A DNA stretch of 64,000 bases from Conexibacter sp. CPCC 206217 (GTDB lineage: Bacteria; Actinomycetota; Thermoleophilia; Solirubrobacterales; Solirubrobacteraceae), in NCBI RefSeq assembly GCF_030646165.1, contig NZ_JAUTDO010000011.1:84180-148179 (forward strand). Reading direction: 5' to 3'. A model generated the notes under the pieces. The model did not search any database and was not told where the DNA came from. It saw only the letters and a list, made by a program, of their open reading frames with translations. Shown here one piece after another: positions 18,271 through 24,763 of this stretch. The translations under genes and the position numbers were made by a program. The number at the start of each line of letters is the position of its first letter. Positions within the stretch are counted from its first letter, which is position 1.

Positions 18271-18305
18271 GCGAGCCGCCACCCCCTGCCAGGGGTGCGG
18301 CTCGC
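18271..18305 (+). terminator. GC-rich hairpin in the excisionase leader
   Basis: GCGAGCCGC then ACCCC pair with GGGGT then GCGGCTCGC, giving a 14-bp stem with one bulge and a short loop. It is 31 bp before the ATG at 18336. It could terminate leader transcription or attenuate the downstream operon. Confidence 0.45.
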
Positions 18306-18335
18306 GGGGCCGCTTGACGTGAAGGAGCAGCGACG

Positions 18336-18836
18336 ATGGGCAATCTACATCCTCGGCAGGACGCACTTCCCCGGCGCGGTGCAACGCGGCGTCGCGTCGG
18401 TCTCGCGCCGAGATCAGCTTGGACGCCGCGCGGTGCGGGATCGCGGCTCGTGCGTGACCGTCCGACCCGGTGCCGTTCCGCCGCATCCGATCGACTCGGC
18501 CGCGACCTTCAAGCCGCGCTGGATGACGTGCTCGCCAGACGCACCGAGCGTCGGCGACGTGCGCGCCGTGCTGTCGAGCGTGTACAGCGTCAGTCGCGCG
18601 GCATCTGCGAGAAGCTCTGCCGAGGACGGCTCCTTGGGGCCACGAGCACAGGCGTCGCGGGCGCGATGCTGCGGCGCGGCCAGTCGGGCACCAGCGGTGC
18701 GCCAGGGCGTACGGGAGGTCGAGCACGTCCACGGGCTCGGCGGTGTTCTCGTTCATCGCGCAGTTCGGCCGGAGGTGACGGCTCCGGCTCTGCCGGCGAA
18801 GGATCGCCGCACCACCAGCGCGGGGGTGCGGCATGA
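18336..18836 (+). CDS. Arginine-rich hypothetical protein preceding excisionase
   Basis: 166 aa. AAGGAG lies about 9 nt before the ATG, and its stop overlaps the excisionase start as ATGA; both support a real gene. The product is very basic (for example RRTERRRRARRAVERVQRQ) and has no known domain, so a spurious frame is still possible. If real it may bind nucleic acid. Confidence 0.42.
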   Translation: MGNLHPRQDALPRRGATRRRVGLAPRSAWTPRGAGSRLVRDRPTRCRSAASDRLGRDLQAALDDVLARRTERRRRARRAVERVQRQSRGICEKLCRGRLLGATSTGVAGAMLRRGQSGTSGAPGRTGGRARPRARRCSRSSRSSAGGDGSGSAGEGSPHHQRGGAA

Positions 18837-19075
18837 CGCCGCCGAAGCCCAAGACGGTCGTCCCGATCGCGTACCAGCGGCAGGAGGCGGCGTTCGCGCT
18901 CGGCCTGTCGCCCAACCAGTTCGACAAGGTCAGGGACGAGCTGCCGTCGTACCTCGTCGGCGGCACCAAGTTCTTCCCGGTGTGGGGCTTGGACGAGTGG
19001 ACGCGGAGACAGGTCGCGCGCTCGCCGGCAGCGACGATCCGGCGGAAGCGGAAGGGGCGAGCTGATGGCCCTTAG
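18833..19075 (+). CDS. Excisionase/AlpA-like DNA-binding protein
   Basis: 80 aa. VVPIAYQRQEAAFALGLSPN then QFDKVRDELPSYLVGGTKFF and PVWGLDEWTRRQ is the winged helix-turn-helix pattern of Xis/AlpA proteins next to actinobacterial integrases. Its end overlaps the integrase start by 11 bp. It probably directs excision by bending DNA near the att sites. Confidence 0.8.
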   Translation: MTPPKPKTVVPIAYQRQEAAFALGLSPNQFDKVRDELPSYLVGGTKFFPVWGLDEWTRRQVARSPAATIRRKRKGRADGP

Positions 19076-20300
19076 ACGGCGCAGAGAGCAGGGGATCGAG
19101 GAGCGACATCCGAAGCGGTGCTCGTGGAACGAGGGCCGGCGCTGCAACTGCGGCGAGCCGAGGTTCCGTGGCCGCGTGTGGGACGCGGAGAAGAGCAAGT
19201 GGATTCACGGACCGTGGACGAGCAGCCGCCCTGAGGCGCGGCGGTGGCGGCAGGAGGGGCTCGTGGAGGTCCGGCGTGGCGGTCTGCGAGCGGCGACAGA
19301 GGTCACGTTCGAGCAGTACGCCGAGCGGATGATCGCTGGGATCGAGGATGGGAGCTGGCGCACGCGCTCGGGCAGAGCGTACGCGCCGGCGACCGGTCGG
19401 AGCTACGTAGGCGACCTGCGCAACTACTGGATTCCGAGCAGGTTGCGGAGCAAGCGGCTGTCGGCGATCAGGCGCCAGCACGTGCAGGCGGTCGTGGACG
19501 AGCTGACCGCCGAGTTCGAGCCGAAGTCGGTGCGGAACAAGGTCGCGCCAGTGCAGCGGCTGTTCAAGAAGGCGGTGCGGGACGGGCTGGCGCACGTCAA
19601 CCCGACCGCCGACTTGGAGCTGCCGGGCGGCGGCGGGCGCCGCGATCGGATCGTGACGCCGGCGGAGGGTTGGGAGCTGGTGAAGGCGCTCCCGGTCGAG
19701 GAGCAGGCGTTGTGGGCGGTCACGCTGACAACCGGCCTCCGGCGTGGCGAGCTGCGCGCTCTGCGATGGAGCGATGTGGACGATCTCGCGTCACGAGACG
19801 CCCGCGTCCACGTCCGCCGGAGCTGGGACGACGTGACGGGCGCGAAGGCGACGAAGACCGAGAGCGGCAGGCGGTCGGTGCCGTTGATCGGTCCGGTCCG
19901 CGTGATGCTCGCGGCGCACAAGCTCCGGACTGGACGCCGAGGCGACGATCTCGTCTTCGGGCGCCAGCCGGAGGCGCCGTTCACGCCTTCGACGGTGCGG
20001 AATCGTGCTCTCGCGGCGTGGGAGGCGGAGAACGCCCGCCGGCGCCTGACGGCAGAGGAGGAAGGGCGCGAGCTTCGCCCTGACGAGTTGCTCGTACCGA
20101 TCGGACTGCACGAGCTGCGGCACTGCGCCGCGAGCTACCTCATCAAGGCCGGGGTCAAGAGCGTCGCGCTCTCGTCGTACATGGGGCACCGGAGCACGCG
20201 CACGACCGAGGACGTGTACGGCCACCTGATGCCCGACGACCACATCGAGACGGCGGCGAAGCTCGAAGCGCTGTTCGCCGACGTGGCGAAGGGGTCGTGA
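19065..20300 (+). CDS. Tyrosine recombinase (integrase) of the tRNA-Glu element
   Basis: 411 aa. The catalytic residues are visible: R226 in TGLRRGEL, H349 and R352 in LHELRH, H375 in YMGHRS and the nucleophile Y385 in TEDVYGHL. A SAM-like core-binding domain spans about residues 80-180. The N-terminal segment has a CSWNEGRRCNCG cluster, probably the arm-binding domain. It recombines attP with the tRNA-Glu 3' end. It ends 143 bp before attR. Confidence 0.95.
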   Translation: MALRRRREQGIEERHPKRCSWNEGRRCNCGEPRFRGRVWDAEKSKWIHGPWTSSRPEARRWRQEGLVEVRRGGLRAATEVTFEQYAERMIAGIEDGSWRTRSGRAYAPATGRSYVGDLRNYWIPSRLRSKRLSAIRRQHVQAVVDELTAEFEPKSVRNKVAPVQRLFKKAVRDGLAHVNPTADLELPGGGGRRDRIVTPAEGWELVKALPVEEQALWAVTLTTGLRRGELRALRWSDVDDLASRDARVHVRRSWDDVTGAKATKTESGRRSVPLIGPVRVMLAAHKLRTGRRGDDLVFGRQPEAPFTPSTVRNRALAAWEAENARRRLTAEEEGRELRPDELLVPIGLHELRHCAASYLIKAGVKSVALSSYMGHRSTRTTEDVYGHLMPDDHIETAAKLEALFADVAKGS

Positions 20301-20302
20301 CC

Positions 20303-20330
20303 GTGGGACGGTCGTGGGACGGTGGAACGG
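20303..20330 (+). repeat. Right-end GTGGGACGG repeats, putative arm sites
   Basis: GTGGGACGG at 20303-20311 and 20314-20322, with GTGGAACGG at 20322-20330. They start immediately after the integrase stop and match the pair at the left end. Confidence 0.55.
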
Positions 20331-20442
20331 TGATCGTGTGGGTTCTGATGGGTCGAACCGGGCAACGTGATGCGCGCGCAATCGCCCGTCGCGACGGCGA
20401 TTCCCTGCTGTGGCGGGATGCCGGCGTCGGCGCGGCCCCGGT

Positions 20443-20463
20443 TTCGAATCCCCGTAGCGGTAT
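20443..20463 (+). other. attR: 21-bp copy of the tRNA-Glu 3' end
   Basis: Identical to 10315-10335; the match breaks down immediately outside on both sides apart from a similar terminator hairpin beyond. This marks the right boundary of the element. Confidence 0.88.
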
Positions 20464-20473
20464 GACGAGAAAG

Positions 20474-20495
20474 GCCCCGCCTCGGCGGGGCTTTT
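20474..20495 (+). terminator. Terminator just beyond attR
   Basis: GCCCCGC (20474-20480) and GCGGGGC (20485-20491) form a 7-bp stem with a 4-nt loop followed by TTTT. It is nearly the same as the hairpin after tRNA-Glu and probably the original tRNA terminator of the empty site. Confidence 0.7.
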
Positions 20496-20531
20496 GTCGT
20501 TCTGGAAGTGCTCGGTGGTCGAACCCGGTGG
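20483..20531 (+). repeat. 49-bp direct repeat, copy A
   Basis: Matches 21357-21405 at 45 of 49 positions in the same orientation. It begins in the terminator arm (CGGCGGGG) and ends ...GTCGAACCCGGTGG, 27 bp before the MNT start. The two copies exactly bracket the MNT/HEPN pair. Confidence 0.8.
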
Positions 20532-20557
20532 GAGCGCGCTGTACCGTTCTGGTCCTG

Positions 20558-20875
20558 ATGGTTTCGGGTGATGTCATAGAGCTTGCTGGGCGCCGGCTCG
20601 CGAACGCGGCCAGATCTCCGGTTCGGGTCGTGCTGTTCGGGTCGCATGCACGGGGCGACGCAGGACCTGACAGCGATCTCGACTTCCTCGTGATCGAGCG
20701 GGACGTGCCCGACCGGCACGCGGAGATGGTGCGGCTGGAGCGCGAGGTGCGGTCGTTCGGTGTGCCGATCGACATCGTGGTCGTGAGCGAGGCGTACGCG
20801 GCCGAGTGGGCCGGAGTGAAGAACTCGATCGTTCATGCTGCGCTGAGCGAGGGCCGCGAGCTTGCCACCGCGTGA
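20558..20875 (+). CDS. MNT-domain nucleotidyltransferase (antitoxin of an MNT/HEPN pair)
   Basis: 105 aa. The minimal nucleotidyltransferase motif is clear: VVLFGSHARGDAGPDSDLDF with G-S and D-x-D, then a third acidic residue in VPIDIVVV. In the well-studied MNT/HEPN systems the MNT protein AMPylates the HEPN toxin. The start has TACCGT 10 nt upstream and the promoter would fall in repeat copy A. It overlaps the HEPN gene by 14 bp. Confidence 0.87.
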   Translation: MVSGDVIELAGRRLANAARSPVRVVLFGSHARGDAGPDSDLDFLVIERDVPDRHAEMVRLEREVRSFGVPIDIVVVSEAYAAEWAGVKNSIVHAALSEGRELATA

Positions 20876-21254
20876 CGGTCGGGACCTCGCGCGGGTCCTG
20901 CTCGATCGCGCCGACGACGACATCACGCTCGTGCGGCGGGTGGTCGCCGACGCTGAGATCGCTGACGCCATCGTCGGCTTTCACGCGCAGCAGGCTGTTG
21001 AGAAGGCGCTCAAGGCAGTCTTGGCAGCGCGCGAGATCCAGTACGCGAAGACGCACGCGCTCGGGTACCTGATTGGGCTTGTCGAGGCACATGCGATCGA
21101 GGCTCCTGCCGCTGTTCTCAACGCGGGCGAGTTGAGCCCGTGGGCAGTCGACTTCCGCTACGAAACCGACGATGAGCCTGCGTTGAACCGACAAGCGACC
21201 CTCGCGCTCATCGACGAGATTCGCGCTTGGGCGCGAGCTGCGGTCGGCGGCTGA
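20862..21254 (+). CDS. HEPN-domain protein (toxin of an MNT/HEPN pair)
   Basis: 130 aa from a TTG. The four-helix HEPN core is recognisable: IVGFHAQQAVEKALKAVLAA and the terminal FRYETDDEPALNRQATLAL segment. I do not see a clean R-x4-6-H ribonuclease motif, so toxicity is uncertain. Its overlap with the MNT gene supports co-expression. Confidence 0.85.
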   Translation: MPPRDGRDLARVLLDRADDDITLVRRVVADAEIADAIVGFHAQQAVEKALKAVLAAREIQYAKTHALGYLIGLVEAHAIEAPAAVLNAGELSPWAVDFRYETDDEPALNRQATLALIDEIRAWARAAVGG

Positions 21255-21342
21255 GCAAGCCCCGACGACCTCACCGCCGCGAGATCGACTCGCCCGCCAG
21301 CCGCGCGACGGGGTTCGACTTACGACCCGTTGGGAGTACTAG

Positions 21343-21370
21343 CGAAACCCTCGCTCCGGCGGGGGTTTCG
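21343..21370 (+). terminator. Terminator after the HEPN gene
   Basis: CGAAACCC (21343-21350) and GGGTTTCG (21363-21370) pair perfectly, with a GC-rich inner part. It overlaps the start of repeat copy B. Confidence 0.6.
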
Positions 21371-21405
21371 TCGTTCTGGAGGTGCTGGGTGGTCGAACCC
21401 GGTGG
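21357..21405 (+). repeat. 49-bp direct repeat, copy B
   Basis: Second copy of 20483-20531 with four substitutions. The spacing between copy starts is 874 bp and contains only the MNT/HEPN pair and its terminator. Confidence 0.8.
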
Positions 21406-21823
21406 CTACGAGGTCGGGCCGATGAGCCGCTCGGGCGTGCCGATGCCGCGCGAGAACTCGGCCTCGGTGGGGCACGGGGCTCGTCGCGTCTGATCGGACC
21501 GAGACATGCGATGAGCTGCGCGCTCTCGGCGCGACGGGCGGGCGCCTCACGGCGCCATTGCTCGAACGTCATCGGTTGGGGCTTCATGGCTGGTTCTGCG
21601 TGCGACGACCTGCCTGCTCCCGGCTCGCCACGATGATGCCGCGCGACGCCATTCCTCGCTGGTCAGCCGTTCCGTTCTCATGAGGTGCCGGCGCCGGCCG
21701 GCAGGCGCTGCCGCCGATCCGCTGATCGAGCGTCGCCCGCCCGGCTGCGCGCGGACGACGGCGCGGGCGTGGTCGCGACCGGCCCGCGCCGTCCTATCGC
21801 TCGTGCGTCGGGCTCAGCGGCGG

Positions 21824-22245
21824 ACCCGCGCGGGCGTGGCCGGCGCCGCGATTCGCAGCCGCGCGGTGCCGGCGCGGACGGCCGCGTTGCCGCGGTAGAC
21901 GGCGGTCACCTGCGCCCGGTCTCGCGCATCCTGGCAAGCGGGCCGCGCAGGCGCAGCGTCGTCTTGAAGACGCCGCGTCTGATCGCCGTGCGGGCGCGGG
22001 CGGTGCGGGCGCTTCTGCCGCTGCCGAGGCGGTAGGCGATCTCGACGCGCCCGCTCGCGCGCGCGAAGAGGCGGCCGGCGATCGTCACGCGCAGGCCGGA
22101 GCGCGTCACGCGCGTGAGTCTCAGCGCCGCGGCGGCGCGGACCTGCGTGCGCGTCTGCGTCTCGCCGCCCGTGCGGCCGCCCGGGCCGCCGGCGGCGCTC
22201 ACCGCGACGGTCGCGCTGCGGACCGACTGGTTGCCGGCGAGTCGG
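21824..22245 (-). pseudogene. Out-of-frame C-terminal part of the PKD surface protein
   Basis: After the frame shift near 22245 another frame continues the expected protein: RLAGNQSVRSATVAV, then a linker and the Ig-like tail LRVTIAGRLFARASGRVEIA. That frame stops at 21906, but a second shift by one base near 21912 restores AQVTAVYRGNAAVRAGTARL to a stop at 21824. Two separate one-base losses in one coding tail indicate decay; sequencing error is the alternative. Confidence 0.6.
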
Positions 22246-23824
22246 TCGCGGTCACCTGCACGACGTAGCTGCCGGGTCGCGCGAAGGCTTGGTGCACGGT
22301 GGCCGCGCGGGACTCCGAGCCGTCGCCGAACTCCCAGTGCAGCGCGACCGCGTCGCGATCCCCGGCGACCGCCGACAGCGGCACGTCGTCGCCGACCTGC
22401 GCCGTGGCGAGGATCGACGCCTGCAGCGTCGGGGGGATCGCGTCGTAGATTGCGGCTGCGATCGTCGGCAGCTCGTTCGGCGGCGCGAGGGCGCCGTTGA
22501 TCCACGCCAGCGCACCCCCGCCGGGGGAGATCGCGAACCCGCCCTGCAGCACGGCGCCGAGCTGCGCGGCGGCGAGCGGCTCGGCCGCGGAGAGCGCGCC
22601 GTCCTCGGCGACCGCGCGCCAGGCGATCTCCGCCGTCAGGCCTACGCGCCCGTACGCGACGAGCTCGCTGCCGTCCGCCGCGCGGCCGAGCGGCGCTGCG
22701 CCGAGGAGCGGGCTGCTCACCTGTCCGTCGGCGTCGAGCGGCCGTGCGGCGACGGCGCCGTCGCCTGAGACCCGCGCGAACCAGCGTGCCGCGCCGGAGG
22801 GCGCGTCCTCGTCGTCGGACATCGTCATCTGCGCCCACGTGACCGTGATCGTGCCCGTGCGGGAGGCGAGCACGTCCGGGAGCGCCACGGAGCCCTGGAG
22901 GTGGTCGACGACCGTCGTCGCCGGCGCGGCGACGGCGCCGGTCGGCAGCAGCCGCGCGACGCGCAGCGCGCTCCCATCGCCCGCGAAGCTGCTCCAGGCG
23001 AGCGCCGCGCCCTCGGCGCCGGCGTCGAGCGCGATCTGCGTGTTCGCGCCGCCCGGCAGCGCCGTCGGCCCGGCGTCGACCGTGCCGTCCGACGCGAGCC
23101 GCACGACGGCGACGTCGCCGTCGTCCTCGCTCGGGGCCCAGGCGGCGAAGACCGTGCCGTCGGGCGCGGCCGCGAGCGTCGGCGTCGGCGCGTCGGAGTC
23201 GTCGTGGAACGAGAGCGCCGGCGCGAGCGGGCCGCTCGGGCCGACGCGGCGCAGCTTGACGGTCGAGCCGCCGTCGTCGTCGACGACGACCCACGCGACC
23301 GTCGCGGTGCCGTCGTCGGCGACGGCGAGGGCGAGGCCGGGGGTCGGCAAGCTTCCGTCGCCGCCGGAGGTGGGCTCGCCGTCGAGCGCGACGGTCTGCC
23401 GCGCCGAGATCGCACCGTCTGCGCCGATCCAGGCGAGCGCGATCTGGCCGGGTGCCTCACCGGCGCCGGCGAGCGCTCCGGCGACGGTCACACCTCCCGG
23501 CGCCGTCACGACCAGCGGCGCGGTGGCCGACCCGACGGGCGAGACCGGGTGCGCCGGCAGCTGCGTGCCGTCGGCGGCGTAGCGCTGCACGAACGCGTCG
23601 CCGGCGCCGGTGCTGATGTCGTATGACCACCACGCGACCGGCATCGCACCGGTGCGGTCGGCCGCGACGCTCGGGAAGAGCGACGCCTGGCCGGGCGTTC
23701 CGGCCGGCGCCTGCTGCAGCCAGCCGGCCGCGGAAGCGGTCGCGCTGCAGACGAGCAGGCCGAGCAGCGCGACGGCGGCAAGCGGCGCCGCACGGCGCCA
23801 CACAGCCCCCTGGATGCGATTCAT
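22199..23824 (-). CDS. Secreted PKD-domain protein, C-terminally frameshifted
   Basis: 541 aa as read. The start ATG at 23824 has GGAGG 5 nt upstream and a Sec signal peptide (RRAAPLAAVALLGLLVCSAT then ASA|AG). The body consists of repeated beta-propeller-like blades (for example AAAPDGTVFAAWAPSEDDGD and VADDGTATVAWVV), followed by a PKD domain (GDRDAVALHWEFGDGSESRA). The reading frame leaves the PKD domain at VTATD and ends 15 codons later. The original C-terminus continues in another frame. It is probably extracellular; function unknown. Confidence 0.72.
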   Translation of the reverse strand: MNRIQGAVWRRAAPLAAVALLGLLVCSATASAAGWLQQAPAGTPGQASLFPSVAADRTGAMPVAWWSYDISTGAGDAFVQRYAADGTQLPAHPVSPVGSATAPLVVTAPGGVTVAGALAGAGEAPGQIALAWIGADGAISARQTVALDGEPTSGGDGSLPTPGLALAVADDGTATVAWVVVDDDGGSTVKLRRVGPSGPLAPALSFHDDSDAPTPTLAAAPDGTVFAAWAPSEDDGDVAVVRLASDGTVDAGPTALPGGANTQIALDAGAEGAALAWSSFAGDGSALRVARLLPTGAVAAPATTVVDHLQGSVALPDVLASRTGTITVTWAQMTMSDDEDAPSGAARWFARVSGDGAVAARPLDADGQVSSPLLGAAPLGRAADGSELVAYGRVGLTAEIAWRAVAEDGALSAAEPLAAAQLGAVLQGGFAISPGGGALAWINGALAPPNELPTIAAAIYDAIPPTLQASILATAQVGDDVPLSAVAGDRDAVALHWEFGDGSESRAATVHQAFARPGSYVVQVTATDSPATSRSAARPSR

Positions 23825-23962
23825 TCGTTCCTCCATCGACGGTGGCATGGGCGACCGTCTCGCTGCGGGACCGCTCCGCGCCCGAGCCTCGCGCAGGCCC
23901 CGGGCCCCGCAAGGGACCTGAGTCCCTTCGTCGCGCGCTCGGCTGTGGCAGGGTTGCGGGTG

Positions 23963-24670
23963 ATGGGCGTCTCGTCAGGGTCGATCAGCGCGGCGCACCG
24001 CCTCACGCGGCGGCGGTCGCTCGTCGCCGCGCTGGCGTTCGCGCTGACGGCGGCGCTGCTGCTCGGGCTCGTGCTCGTGCCGCTGGTCCTCGCCGGCTTC
24101 GCATCCGGGCCGCGCTGGCTGCCGCTGCTGCTGGTCGCCGTCGGCTGGGTCAACCTCGCGGCGGGCGCGCTCGCGTGGCTGCGGCGGCCCAGCAACGGCA
24201 TCGGGGCGCTGCTGCTCGCGTGCGGGATCGTGTGGCAGACGACGGCGCTGCTGTTCATCACGGTCGCGCCGCTGCGGACGGCCGGGGCGGCGCTCGCGCT
24301 GGCGCCGGTGGCGAGCGGCGAGCGCGCTACCGGCTACCTGCTCAAGCAGCGGATCACCGATCTCGACCGCTTCTTCGCCGACTTGCGGCGGATCCTCGCG
24401 GGCGGGTCGGTGCTGAACGCCGAGGTCGTGGCGGCGCTGCTGCGCCGGCCGCGCCGCGACGACGCGCTGGCGCAGCTGACCAGCCGACAGCTCGAGGTGC
24501 TGGAGCTGATGGCGCAGGGGTGCAGCAACGCTGCGATCGCCGCGCAGCTGACGATCGCCGAGAAGTCGGTCGTGCGCCACGTCTCGCACATCTACGCCGA
24601 GCTCGGGCTCGAGCCGAGCGCGACCGCCCACCGCCGCGTGCTGGCTGTCGTCGCCTACCTCGCCAGCTGA
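23963..24670 (+). CDS. Membrane-anchored LuxR regulator, apparent kinase/regulator deletion fusion
   Basis: 235 aa (an in-frame GTG at 23945 would add six). The first about 110 residues are membrane helices of the kind found in actinobacterial sensor kinases (LLLVAVGWVNLAAGALAWLR then RPSNGIGALLLACGIVWQ). The sequence then jumps to the end of a response-regulator receiver (GYLLKQRITDLDRFFADLRR) and a full LuxR helix-turn-helix (LTSRQLEVLELMAQGCSNAA). Kinase domains and the phospho-acceptor Asp are missing. The simplest reading is deletion of the middle of an adjacent kinase-regulator pair, leaving one in-frame gene. Confidence 0.7.
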   Translation: MGVSSGSISAAHRLTRRRSLVAALAFALTAALLLGLVLVPLVLAGFASGPRWLPLLLVAVGWVNLAAGALAWLRRPSNGIGALLLACGIVWQTTALLFITVAPLRTAGAALALAPVASGERATGYLLKQRITDLDRFFADLRRILAGGSVLNAEVVAALLRRPRRDDALAQLTSRQLEVLELMAQGCSNAAIAAQLTIAEKSVVRHVSHIYAELGLEPSATAHRRVLAVVAYLAS

Positions 24671-24763
24671 GCGGCGCCGCCGGATGAGCCCTTCCCGCCA
24701 CCGGCCGACGCACGCGCAGCGAACGCGTCCGGGCTCGTCCGGCCCATCGCGCGACCGCCGTGC

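Larger units (their letters stand above)
18013..18335 (+). other. Leader region before the excisionase operon, with a possible short ORF
   Basis: An ATG at 18013 with an upstream GGAG opens a frame beginning MDATQPSAGTALVPADPAGD. The first about 50 codons have plausible composition, but the frame then runs through repeats and a hairpin and finally antisense-like through the excisionase frame without stopping. I therefore do not call it as a complete gene. It may be a short leader ORF, a frameshifted gene, or noncoding. Confidence 0.35.
10336..20463 (+). mobile_element. Integrative element in tRNA-Glu, 10.1 kb
   Basis: Bounded by 21-bp att repeats. From left to right it carries an XRE regulator (10519), a 294-bp stretch without a convincing gene (10855-11148), a train of about a dozen small coupled unknown genes (11149-15155), a group of small membrane and winged-helix-like genes on both strands (15294-17751), a complex leader, and excisionase plus integrase at the right end. 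I see no relaxase, FtsK/TraB-type translocase, replication initiator, terminase or capsid gene. It is therefore probably a non-autonomous element: a satellite of a phage or conjugative helper, or a decayed one. Ribbon-helix-helix and XRE proteins suggest DNA-level control. Confidence 0.85.
21255..21823 (+). other. Intergenic stretch without a convincing gene
   Basis: Contains a terminator-like hairpin after HEPN, repeat copy B, and then about 420 bp in which no frame has a good start, composition or recognisable motif. A minus-strand frame near 21520-21420 (PTEAEFSRGIGTPERLIG) looks protein-like but is only about 33 codons. It may be a remnant. Confidence 0.5.

Noticed and set aside
18169..18969. 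Minus-strand ORF antisense to the excisionase leader
   Set aside because: No start context, and it overlaps a clear excisionase gene; some protein-like stretches but no domain.
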